From positions 682,001 through 746,000 of the forward strand of contig NZ_JAPFQA010000002.1 in assembly GCF_027563465.1 (NCBI RefSeq): DNA of 64,000 bases, in the 5' to 3' direction. The notes under the pieces are model-generated. The model ran no database searches. It was given only the letters and a program-made list of their open reading frames with translations, and had not been told where the DNA came from. This document shows positions 1-9,142 of this stretch, in pieces (position 1 is the stretch's first letter; the number at the start of each line of letters is the position of its first letter). A program made the position numbers and the translations under genes. The DNA is from Mesorhizobium qingshengii. GTDB lineage: Bacteria > Pseudomonadota > Alphaproteobacteria > Rhizobiales > Rhizobiaceae.

Positions 1-212
1 GAGCCGTCGGAATTCAGGATGTCGATGAAAAAGGCGGTGCCCGGCGTCCTGGCGTCGTGGATCGCCATGATCTGGTCGAACCTGGTCGCGGCGTCGGCGT
101 TGAGCGCGATGGCCGCAGCCGGCGTCACCCGATCGGCACGGCCACGCATATCGGCAACGATGATCTCGTTGCCGATGCCGTTCATCTTGGCGAAGGGGGC
201 CGTGCTTGCCAT
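1..212 (-). CDS. dapF: Diaminopimelate epimerase, N-terminal part (cut by window edge)
   Basis: The reverse strand from 212 encodes about 70 residues and runs off the window edge, so the C-terminal part is missing. The opening [18 protein letters not shown] is the hallmark N-terminus of DapF, in which the backbone and the conserved Asn of the K-M-N-G-x-G-N motif contact the substrate. DapF interconverts LL- and meso-diaminopimelate in the cytosol for lysine and peptidoglycan synthesis. The catalytic cysteines lie beyond the visible part. The start is the only ATG ahead of the conserved motif. Confidence 0.9.
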   Translation of the reverse strand, partial: MASTAPFAKMNGIGNEIIVADMRGRADRVTPAAAIALNADAATRFDQIMAIHDARTPGTAFFIDILNSDG

Positions 213-284
213 TGCTCCGAAAATTCCGTGTCCGTTTGGCGCTATATGGCGGAAACGGGCAGGAATTACCAGTGCGGAGCAGCT

Positions 285-446
285 TTACGTCACCGCGAAG
301 ATGCCAAGCACCACCAGCAGGAAGATGATGAGAACGATGCCGATGAGGATGCGCGCGCCGGTGGCGGCGGCGCCGGCCAGCGCCGGCATGCCGAGCAGGC
401 TCGCCGCCGCCGCGACGATCAGGAGAATGATGATCCATTTGATCAT
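285..446 (-). CDS. DUF1328 small membrane protein
   Basis: This is a 53-residue, almost entirely hydrophobic protein starting MIKWIIILLIVAAAASLLG, with two predicted membrane helices separated by a short Gly/Ala turn. Length and the opening match the DUF1328 (YtjA-type) family, whose function is unknown. The frame is open further upstream, but the ATG at 446 has a GAGG-type ribosome site about 8 bases before it and gives the usual family length. Confidence 0.85.
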   Translation of the reverse strand: MIKWIIILLIVAAAASLLGMPALAGAAATGARILIGIVLIIFLLVVLGIFAVT

Positions 447-544
447 GGGAATGCCTCGCAAGCCGACAGATTTTGAAACCGCAGGGAAACGCGGCCGCCG
501 CGCTTGGGTTCCCGCTGGCTGCGAGGCGTATGTCAGGGGCAAAA

Positions 545-1111
545 CTAGCCGGCGATCTCGATATCGGTGGTGAAGGGCGCCGTCTTGCTCGAATTCTGGT
601 CATGCATGACGAAGTCGCACCGGTACTTGCCGGGTGGCAGGCCATCGAGGGAAAGGTCGAGTTTGAAGAAGAGTTCGCGGTTGTGCGAGCGAGAAGCGAC
701 CTGAACGCTGCCGATCTTCTCGAACGTGCCCAGAGGTTCGCCCGATTCGGAAAGCACGGTGAGGTCGACGGCAAGCGCGATCTGGCTATTGCCCAGACCG
801 TCCGAGCCATAGCCATATCCAACCGGCTCCATATAGAGCACGACCTTCTCGCCAGGCTTGTAGATGTGATTGGCACGCTCGCTGTAGATGCCAAAGCCGC
901 CGGCTGTGTCGACCTGTTTGACGTTCTGCACGCCAAGCGGCATCGCTTGCCATAGCGCGTCCTCGGCGCTGCGGAATTTTTCCAGCGCGCCGGGACCGTC
1001 ACCCGCCTGCAGCGCCTTTTCGGCTTCGGCGGCGCGGTCGCTGATTTCACCTGCGAAAGCAGCCGGCGCCGAAATTGCCAGCGCCATCAGAACTGCCACG
1101 ATCGATTTCAT
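545..1111 (-). CDS. Secreted hypothetical protein
   Basis: A protein of 188 residues with a clear Sec signal peptide (MKSIVAVLMALAISAPAAFA, cut before GEIS). The mature part begins with a short charged helical stretch and then appears beta-rich, with repeated aromatic and Gly residues (VGYGYGSDGLGNS). I do not recognise a named domain. It is probably periplasmic. An upstream in-frame ATG at 1141 exists, but the ATG at 1111 directly precedes the signal peptide and is preferred. Confidence 0.75.
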   Translation of the reverse strand: MKSIVAVLMALAISAPAAFAGEISDRAAEAEKALQAGDGPGALEKFRSAEDALWQAMPLGVQNVKQVDTAGGFGIYSERANHIYKPGEKVVLYMEPVGYGYGSDGLGNSQIALAVDLTVLSESGEPLGTFEKIGSVQVASRSHNRELFFKLDLSLDGLPPGKYRCDFVMHDQNSSKTAPFTTDIEIAG

Positions 1112-1180
1112 CCGAATCCCTTTGCCTGCTGGAGAGACCATCGGCGAAAATGATCGTGCCGTAAATGGCCAATGCAGACT

Positions 1181-2263
1181 TCAGCCGTGCTCCATCTCCG
1201 GCACGTCCCAGACTTCCCCCGGCCGCAAGGCGCGAAAGCGCTCCTGCGGGATGCCTTGATCGTCAAGCGCCTGGGCCAGCTTTCGGACCGGCTCCTCGAT
1301 CGGTTCGTCGGTGAGCTGGAAGGTGCCCCAGTGGCAGCCGGCGGCATGGGCGGCGTTGCACAGTTTCATGCCTTGCACGGCCTCCTCCGGGTTCTGGTGC
1401 TGGGGCGCCATGAACCAGCGTGGCTCATAGGCGCCGATCGGCAGGATGGCGAAGCGGAAGCCGCCATGTTTCTCGGCCATCAGCCGGTAATTGGCGCCAT
1501 CGTGGAAGCCGGTGTCGCCGGCGAAGTAGATCTTGCCGCCCGGCGTCTCGATGACGAAGCCGGCCCACAGCGCCATGCACCGGTCGCGGGTGCCGCGCGC
1601 CGACCAGTGATGAACCGGCTCGACATGGATGGCGACGCCATCATGGGTATCGACCCTGTCGCCCCAGTCATGCGCCGACAGCCGCATGCCGGGCACGGCG
1701 CCGTCGATGAGGACGTCGTTGCCGAGCGGCGTCAGCACCAGGGGATCATGCTTTGCCTTGAGCCGCTTCAGCGTCGCGAGGTCGAGATGGTCGTAGTGAT
1801 TATGGCTGACCAGCACGAGGTCGATCGGCGGCAGGTGGACGAAGGCGATGCCCGGCGGACTGACGCGTCTTGGTCCGAGGAAGGAAAACGGCGACGTGCG
1901 TTGCGACCAGACCGGATCCGTGAGGATGTTCAGGCCAGCGGTCTGGATGAGCAGCGAGGAATGGCCGACCATCGTCACTCTCAGAGCGGAGCCTTCGACC
2001 CTTCTCACGGGAGCTGCCTGCTGGAACGAACCCGGATCGGCCGCCGGCCATTTCGAGCGCCCGCCGCTCAACCGCCATTTCAGCAGGTCGGTGAAGCGCC
2101 CTGGCGGCTGGCCGCCGGGGTTGAAGAACAAGGTGCCGTCGAAATGATCGCTTGGCGGGCCGCTGTAGTAGCGATTGGCGGCTGTCTTTTTCGCGGCCAA
2201 TGTTGCGGCTCCGGCGGGTTTGCGTTTGCTAGAGATAGGCCCTGCGCCGGCTGGCGCAAGCAT
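1181..2263 (-). CDS. MBL-fold metallo-hydrolase, NAPE-PLD/RomA-like
   Basis: The zinc-binding signature SHNHYDHLD lies near residue 154, and downstream histidines (WSARG region and IYFAGDTGFHDG) complete a metallo-beta-lactamase-fold di-metal site. The N-terminal RYYSGPPSDHFDGTLFFNP stretch is typical of bacterial relatives of N-acyl-phosphatidylethanolamine phospholipase D and RomA-like proteins. The substrate is unknown. Translation could start at 2368, but that would overlap the divergent gene at 2341. The ATG at 2263 leaves a normal intergenic gap and is preferred, though not certain. Confidence 0.85.
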   Translation of the reverse strand: MLAPAGAGPISSKRKPAGAATLAAKKTAANRYYSGPPSDHFDGTLFFNPGGQPPGRFTDLLKWRLSGGRSKWPAADPGSFQQAAPVRRVEGSALRVTMVGHSSLLIQTAGLNILTDPVWSQRTSPFSFLGPRRVSPPGIAFVHLPPIDLVLVSHNHYDHLDLATLKRLKAKHDPLVLTPLGNDVLIDGAVPGMRLSAHDWGDRVDTHDGVAIHVEPVHHWSARGTRDRCMALWAGFVIETPGGKIYFAGDTGFHDGANYRLMAEKHGGFRFAILPIGAYEPRWFMAPQHQNPEEAVQGMKLCNAAHAAGCHWGTFQLTDEPIEEPVRKLAQALDDQGIPQERFRALRPGEVWDVPEMEHG

Positions 2264-2340
2264 TTGGCTCCCGAATGCCAAGGGCCGGGAGGCCGGCTCG
2301 GCTAGGATCGCCAGGGATCGCGGAGCGGGAGGACGACGCC

Positions 2341-2784
2341 ATGGCGATGAAGCGGACGAAGACCCCATGGATGAAGGCCGAGGATTTCGGCCGCTCGCTG
2401 CCGCGCGGCATCGGCGTCAACCTGCTGGTGAGCGACATGGTTGCCATGGAAGCTTTTTGCCGCGACGTCCTTGGCGCGCGCGTGATCTACGCCGATGAGG
2501 ATTTCGCGGCGATCGAGCTGCTGGGATCGGTGTTCATGCTGCATGCCGACCATTCCTATCTCGACAACCCGATGACCGGCGTCATCGCCGGCACCGAAAC
2601 ACGCGGGGCCGGGATAGAGTTGCGCCTCTACGGCGCCGATCCCGATGCGATCGAAACGGCGGCACGGCATCATGGCCACATCGTGCTGGCTGGCGCGCTC
2701 GACAAGCCGCATGGCTTGCGCGAAAGCCATATCGTCGGACCTGACGGATATGTGTTCGTGCCGAGCGCGCCGTTGGCGCGATGA
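2341..2784 (+). CDS. VOC-family (glyoxalase/dioxygenase fold) protein
   Basis: The 147-residue product has the vicinal-oxygen-chelate pattern: GVNLLVSDMVAMEAFCRDVLG at the start, a central metal-fold strand region with HADH, and a closing GPDGYVFVPSAP. Members are small metal enzymes or binding proteins with one or two beta-alpha-beta-beta-beta units; the substrate cannot be told. The start at 2341 is supported by GGGAGG eight bases upstream. It is transcribed divergently from the MBL hydrolase, so the two may share a control region. Confidence 0.8.
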   Translation: MAMKRTKTPWMKAEDFGRSLPRGIGVNLLVSDMVAMEAFCRDVLGARVIYADEDFAAIELLGSVFMLHADHSYLDNPMTGVIAGTETRGAGIELRLYGADPDAIETAARHHGHIVLAGALDKPHGLRESHIVGPDGYVFVPSAPLAR

Positions 2785-2923
2785 TTGCGATAAATTTGCA
2801 ACAAATGTTGCCGCAAACCGTATTTTAACCATATCGGGTTGAAATTTCGCCACCTTCTCCATCTTGGTGGAGGTGAGATTGCGCGGACGGCGTCCCCCCA
2901 AGCCGGATCCGACGGAGGTTGGA

Positions 2924-3463
2924 ATGACTTTTTCGAAAATCGGCCTGGTGGCCGTATCGCTGGCGGCGCTCGTTGCGAGCGGCTGCTCGACCTCGCGGTT
3001 CTCGTCGATGGATGACCAGCAGCCCGCGCCGCTGCAGCCGGCCCCGGCCGGCCAGGTGACGGCGAATCAGCTGCCGCCGCCGGCCTCACCGGGCACCACC
3101 GATCCGTCGCAGTTCCCGACCGCGCCGGCGAATACGCAGGTTGCGTCCTTGCCGCCGGACGGCACGGCGCCCGCCGGAGCCTCGGATCTGACCGCAGCCA
3201 GCGTCGCCGGTGTCTGGAACGCCAGCGTTTCGGGCCAGACCTGCAAGGTGGCGACGCCGCAGACCAAATTCGGCGCCGGCTTCCGCGCCGGACCGCTGCA
3301 CTGCCCGGCGCCAATCGACGGCATCAAGTCGTGGAACGTCTCCGGCAAGCAGCTGACGCTCTATGACGAGAATGGCGGCACGCTGGCACGGCTCTATTCC
3401 TCTGGCGGTTCGAAATTCGACGGCCAGACTTCCAACGGCCAGCCGATTTCGCTTACAAGATAA
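2924..3463 (+). CDS. omp19: Outer-membrane lipoprotein Omp19, protease-inhibitor (Inh) domain
   Basis: The 179-residue protein has a lipoprotein signal peptide with the lipobox ASGC (lipid-modified Cys21), a Pro/Ala-rich linker to about residue 85, and a C-terminal Inh (AprI-type) beta-barrel domain. That domain begins VAGVWNASVSGQTCKVATP and carries two cysteines. It closely resembles Brucella Omp19 across the whole domain, including LYDENGGTLARLYSSG. Brucella Omp19 is known as a surface lipoprotein that inhibits proteases. GGAGG precedes the chosen ATG. A palindromic repeat follows the gene. Confidence 0.9.
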   Translation: MTFSKIGLVAVSLAALVASGCSTSRFSSMDDQQPAPLQPAPAGQVTANQLPPPASPGTTDPSQFPTAPANTQVASLPPDGTAPAGASDLTAASVAGVWNASVSGQTCKVATPQTKFGAGFRAGPLHCPAPIDGIKSWNVSGKQLTLYDENGGTLARLYSSGGSKFDGQTSNGQPISLTR

Positions 3464-3491
3464 GTCCGACCTTCCTCTTATTTGTTTTTAC

Positions 3492-3534
3492 GCAATTCCG
3501 GACGGAAAACCGCTACACACTTTCCTGGAATTGC
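3492..3534. repeat. Palindromic repeat, family A (short form)
   Basis: A 43-base partly palindromic unit has outer arms gcaattccgg and cctggaattgc around a core containing cggaaaaccgc and cacacttt. Related copies occur at 31328-31394, 37318-37384, 43008-43049 and 54242-54285. This one sits between omp19 and zapE, ending 18 bases before the zapE start. Confidence 0.85.
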
Positions 3535-3552
3535 TCGACAACGACGTGACCG

Positions 3553-4752
3553 ATGCATCTGCGCGACGGCCTCCAGACCCATGCGACCGTCAGGCAACGC
3601 TATGACCATCTGGTCGAAACGGGCGCGATCGAACGCGACCCGGCGCAGGAACGGATCGCCGCCGCGCTCGACCGGCTGATCGACGAGATCTCGGCAAAGC
3701 GGCTGGCGCATAAATCCAGTACGCTGGGCTGGCTGTTTGCCCGCAAGCGCGAGACGCATGAGGCGGTCAAGGGCCTCTACATCCACGGTGGCGTCGGCCG
3801 CGGCAAGACCATGCTGATGGACATATTCTTCGAACTGCTGCCGGTGCGCCGCAAGCGCCGCGTGCACTTCAACGACTTCATGGCCGATGTGCAGGACCGC
3901 ATCCAGAAGCACCGGCAGGCGCGCAAGAATGGCGACGTCAAGGAGGACGATCCGATCCCGCCCGTGGCCAAGGCGCTCGCCGAGCAGGCCTGGGTGCTGT
4001 GCTTCGACGAGTTCTCGGTCACCGACATTGCCGATGCGATGATCCTGTCGCGGCTGTTTTCGGCGCTGTTCGCCAGCGGCGTGGTGCTGGTCGCGACCTC
4101 GAACGTGGCGCCGGAAAACCTCTATCGCGACGGGCTGAACCGCCAGCTTTTCCTGCCGTTCATCGGCATACTGGAGCGGCACACGCATGTGCTGTCGCTC
4201 GACACCGACAAGGACTACCGGCTGGAAAAGCTTGCCCGCACGCCGGTCTATGTCACACCGGCCGATGCCGCCGCCGACCAGGCGCTCGACGAGGCGTGGC
4301 AGGCCATGACATATGGTGCCCCGACGGCCGAGGCGTCGCTGACCGTCAAGGGTCGGCATGTGGCGATCCCGCGCGCCGCTGGCGTCGCGGCACGCTTCTC
4401 TTTCGCCGATCTTTGCGAAAAACCGCTCGGGGCACGCGACTACCTGGCCATTGCCAACCGGTTCTCGACCATCTTCATCGACCACGTGCCGGTGCTGGGC
4501 GAAGGCAAGCGCAACGAGGCCAAGCGCTTCATCCTTTTGATCGACACGCTCTACGATCATCATGTGCGGCTGGTCGTAAGCGCCGAGGCCCCGCCGCCGC
4601 AGCTTTACGTGGCCAAGCGGGGCGTCGAGGTGTTCGAGTTCGAGCGCACGGCATCACGATTGATCGAGATGCAGAGCCGCGACTGGCTGGAAGACTGGGC
4701 GGAGCGGCGGATGGCGAAGGCGCTGCCGGAGGCGCAGCAGGCGCAAGCCTGA
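3553..4752 (+). CDS. zapE: Cell division protein ZapE / AFG1-like ATPase
   Basis: A 399-residue P-loop ATPase of the AFG1 family. Walker A is GGVGRGKTMLMD near residues 77-88 and Walker B is LCFDEFSVTD near residue 150. It also has the typical VATSNVAPENLYRDGLNR sensor segment and a C-terminal FEFERTASRLIEM stretch. In E. coli ZapE binds FtsZ and helps late constriction; mitochondrial AFG1 handles membrane protein quality control. The cytosolic, membrane-associated role here is inferred from the family. Length is normal. Confidence 0.92.
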   Translation: MHLRDGLQTHATVRQRYDHLVETGAIERDPAQERIAAALDRLIDEISAKRLAHKSSTLGWLFARKRETHEAVKGLYIHGGVGRGKTMLMDIFFELLPVRRKRRVHFNDFMADVQDRIQKHRQARKNGDVKEDDPIPPVAKALAEQAWVLCFDEFSVTDIADAMILSRLFSALFASGVVLVATSNVAPENLYRDGLNRQLFLPFIGILERHTHVLSLDTDKDYRLEKLARTPVYVTPADAAADQALDEAWQAMTYGAPTAEASLTVKGRHVAIPRAAGVAARFSFADLCEKPLGARDYLAIANRFSTIFIDHVPVLGEGKRNEAKRFILLIDTLYDHHVRLVVSAEAPPPQLYVAKRGVEVFEFERTASRLIEMQSRDWLEDWAERRMAKALPEAQQAQA

Positions 4753-4763
4753 CACGCCATTCC

Positions 4764-5192
4764 CTAAAGCTCATACACATACATGACGAACTCTTCCGCT
4801 GGCCCGTGCGGCTCCTTGCGCGCTTCGTAGAGCGCGCGGGCGGCAATGTTGCCCGGCTCGGTGCCAACCCAGGCTTCCTCGCAGCCATGCTCCCTGCCGA
4901 TCGCGAACATCGCGTCGAGCATCTTTCGCGCGATGCCCTGGCGCTGGAAGGCCGGCGCAACGCCGACCTCGTCGACATAGAGTTCGCTGACCTTGTCTGG
5001 ATGGCGATGGATGACCGCGGCGCATTGACCGACGACCACGCCATCGGCCAGCGCCACGATCATGAAATGGCCGGGTTCGTTGAGGTAGGCTGCCAGCCGA
5101 TCCGGCCTGGCCGGCGCGTCGAACACATCCTCGGCGACCTTCATCACAAGGGCGTCATCGCCCGCTTCAAGCCTTCTGATTTCCATCTTCAT
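4764..5192 (-). CDS. GNAT-family N-acetyltransferase
   Basis: A 142-residue GCN5-related acetyltransferase. The acetyl-CoA loop is VAPAFQRQGIARKML (Q-x-x-G-x-A pattern) at about residues 80-94, followed by the GTEPGNIAARALYE helix typical of the family. The acceptor substrate is unknown. It is convergent with zapE, with 11 bases between the stop codons, and its promoter must lie in the AT-richer 216-base gap shared with divergent mdh. Confidence 0.88.
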   Translation of the reverse strand: MKMEIRRLEAGDDALVMKVAEDVFDAPARPDRLAAYLNEPGHFMIVALADGVVVGQCAAVIHRHPDKVSELYVDEVGVAPAFQRQGIARKMLDAMFAIGREHGCEEAWVGTEPGNIAARALYEARKEPHGPAEEFVMYVYEL

Positions 5193-5291
5193 TGTGTAAA
5201 ATCTACCAAGTCGGCTTATGAATTTTGACGTTTACGTAAATCCCAAACACTCTAACCGATTGAAAATACTCACTCCAAAATAATCGTTTGA

Positions 5292-6377
<1,086 letters not shown>

Positions 6378-6407
6378 ACCCCAGTACGTGATCCGGAGCC
6401 AATCCAG

Positions 6408-7601
<1,194 letters not shown>

Positions 7602-7605
7602 TCTG

Positions 7606-7977
7606 GTGCCTCCGCACAAGATAAACCTTGTCGAGGCGGCGGATGCGAAGATCACCAAGGTCTTCGATCCGCATATCGCCGGTGATGTGAATGACAGCCA
7701 GGCGAAGGTCGCCAAGTTCGGCGAGGTCTTCGACTGGCACGCGCATGAGAAAGAGGATGAAGCCTTCCTCGTGCTGCGTGGGCGTATCGCCATCGATTTT
7801 CGCGACGGCACGGTGGAGCTTGGCAGTGGCGACTTCATCGTCGTGCCGCGCGCCGTCGAGCACCGGCCGCGTTCGCTCACGGCCGAGCCCGTGGTGCTGA
7901 TGTTCGAGCCGGCGACGACGCTCAACACCGGCAACGCCAAGAGCGACCTCACCGTCGCCGACCTGAAGCGGCTGTGA
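7606..7977 (+). CDS. Cupin-domain protein inserted between sucC and sucD
   Basis: A 123-residue single-domain cupin starts with GTG only 4 bases after the sucC stop. Its metal-binding motif 1 is [16 protein letters not shown] (two His and a Glu) and motif 2 is the PRAVEHRP histidine, so a mononuclear metal site is likely. It resembles mannose-6-phosphate-isomerase-like small cupins; the function is unknown. Placement inside the sucC-sucD pair implies co-expression with succinyl-CoA synthetase, but nothing in the sequence shows a direct role in the reaction. Confidence 0.85.
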   Translation: MPPHKINLVEAADAKITKVFDPHIAGDVNDSQAKVAKFGEVFDWHAHEKEDEAFLVLRGRIAIDFRDGTVELGSGDFIVVPRAVEHRPRSLTAEPVVLMFEPATTLNTGNAKSDLTVADLKRL

Positions 7978-8026
7978 CCATGACCGCGCAACCTTCCTCG
8001 ATCAACGGTTTTTAAAAAGGGCTCCG

Positions 8027-8929
8027 ATGTCCATTCTCGTCGACAAGAACACCAAGGTGCTGGTGCAGGGCCTGACCGGCAAGACCGGCACGTTCCATAC
8101 CGAACAGGCGCTGGCCTATCACGGGACCAAGATGGTCGGCGGCATCCATCCGAAGAAGGGTGGCGAGACCTGGGCCGGCTCGAAGGGCGAGAGCCTGCCG
8201 ATCTTCGCCACCGTCGCCGAGGGCAAGGCCAGGACCGGCGCCAACGCCTCCGTCGTCTATGTGCCGCCGGCGGGTGCCGCCGAAGCGATCCTGGAAGCGA
8301 TCGAGGCCGAGATCCCGCTGATCGTCTGCATCACCGAAGGCATACCGGTGATGGACATGATCAAGGTCAAGGCCAGGCTCGACCGCTCGACCTCGCGGCT
8401 GATCGGCCCGAACTGTCCGGGCGTGCTCACCCCCAACGAATGCAAGATCGGCATCATGCCCGGCAGCATTTTCCGCAAGGGCTCGGTCGGCGTTGTTTCG
8501 CGCTCGGGAACACTTACCTATGAGGCCGTGTTCCAGACCACCAATGTCGGCCTCGGCCAGACCACCGCCGTCGGCATTGGCGGCGATCCCGTCAAGGGCA
8601 CCGAGTTCATCGACGTGCTGGAGATGTTCCTCGCCGACGACGAGACCAAGTCGATCATCATGATCGGCGAGATCGGCGGTTCGGCCGAGGAAGACGCCGC
8701 GCAGTTCCTCAAGGACGAAGCCAAGCGTGGCCGCAAGAAGCCGATGGCCGGCTTCATCGCCGGGCGCACGGCGCCGGCGGGCCGCACCATGGGCCATGCG
8801 GGCGCGGTCATCTCCGGCGGCAAGGGCGGCGCCGAGGACAAGATCGCGGCGATGGAATCGGCCGGCATCAAGGTTTCGCCGTCGCCGGCCCGTCTCGGCA
8901 CGACGCTGGTCGAGGCGATCAAAGGGTGA
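8027..8929 (+). CDS. sucD: Succinyl-CoA synthetase, alpha subunit
   Basis: The 300-residue subunit carries the CoA-binding Rossmann domain ([21 protein letters not shown]), the CPG turn in [22 protein letters not shown], and the phosphohistidine loop [13 protein letters not shown] with the active His near residue 257. It works with SucC across the intervening cupin gene. The ATG has AAAAGGGCTCCG upstream as a plausible ribosome site. Confidence 0.97.
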   Translation: MSILVDKNTKVLVQGLTGKTGTFHTEQALAYHGTKMVGGIHPKKGGETWAGSKGESLPIFATVAEGKARTGANASVVYVPPAGAAEAILEAIEAEIPLIVCITEGIPVMDMIKVKARLDRSTSRLIGPNCPGVLTPNECKIGIMPGSIFRKGSVGVVSRSGTLTYEAVFQTTNVGLGQTTAVGIGGDPVKGTEFIDVLEMFLADDETKSIIMIGEIGGSAEEDAAQFLKDEAKRGRKKPMAGFIAGRTAPAGRTMGHAGAVISGGKGGAEDKIAAMESAGIKVSPSPARLGTTLVEAIKG

Positions 8930-9142
8930 GAAACGGTCGGCCCTGGGCCGACGAAAAGCCAATTGCCTGGCTTTTCGAGTTTCGAGCGCCCGGAGCGAAA
9001 GCGAAGGGCCGGGAATGGCGGGAATGGAATGAAGGCTGGCGACGGTTCGTTGGCCTTGAGGGGAACAAGGACGGGTGAACCGTTCGACATCGCGGCAATG
9101 CCGCAAACGCAAGGAGACGGAGCACGGGCTCCGCTAAGTGAC

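Noticed and set aside
5225..5290. Possible sigma-70 promoter in front of mdh
   Set aside because: TTGACG or TTGAAA boxes exist, but the -10 partners have poor sequence or spacing, so it is not scored as a feature.
8930..9142. Hairpin aaaagcca/tggctttt between sucD and sucA as a terminator
   Set aside because: The stem is short, and the following sequence is not T-rich on either strand; the gap may still hold a promoter for sucA.
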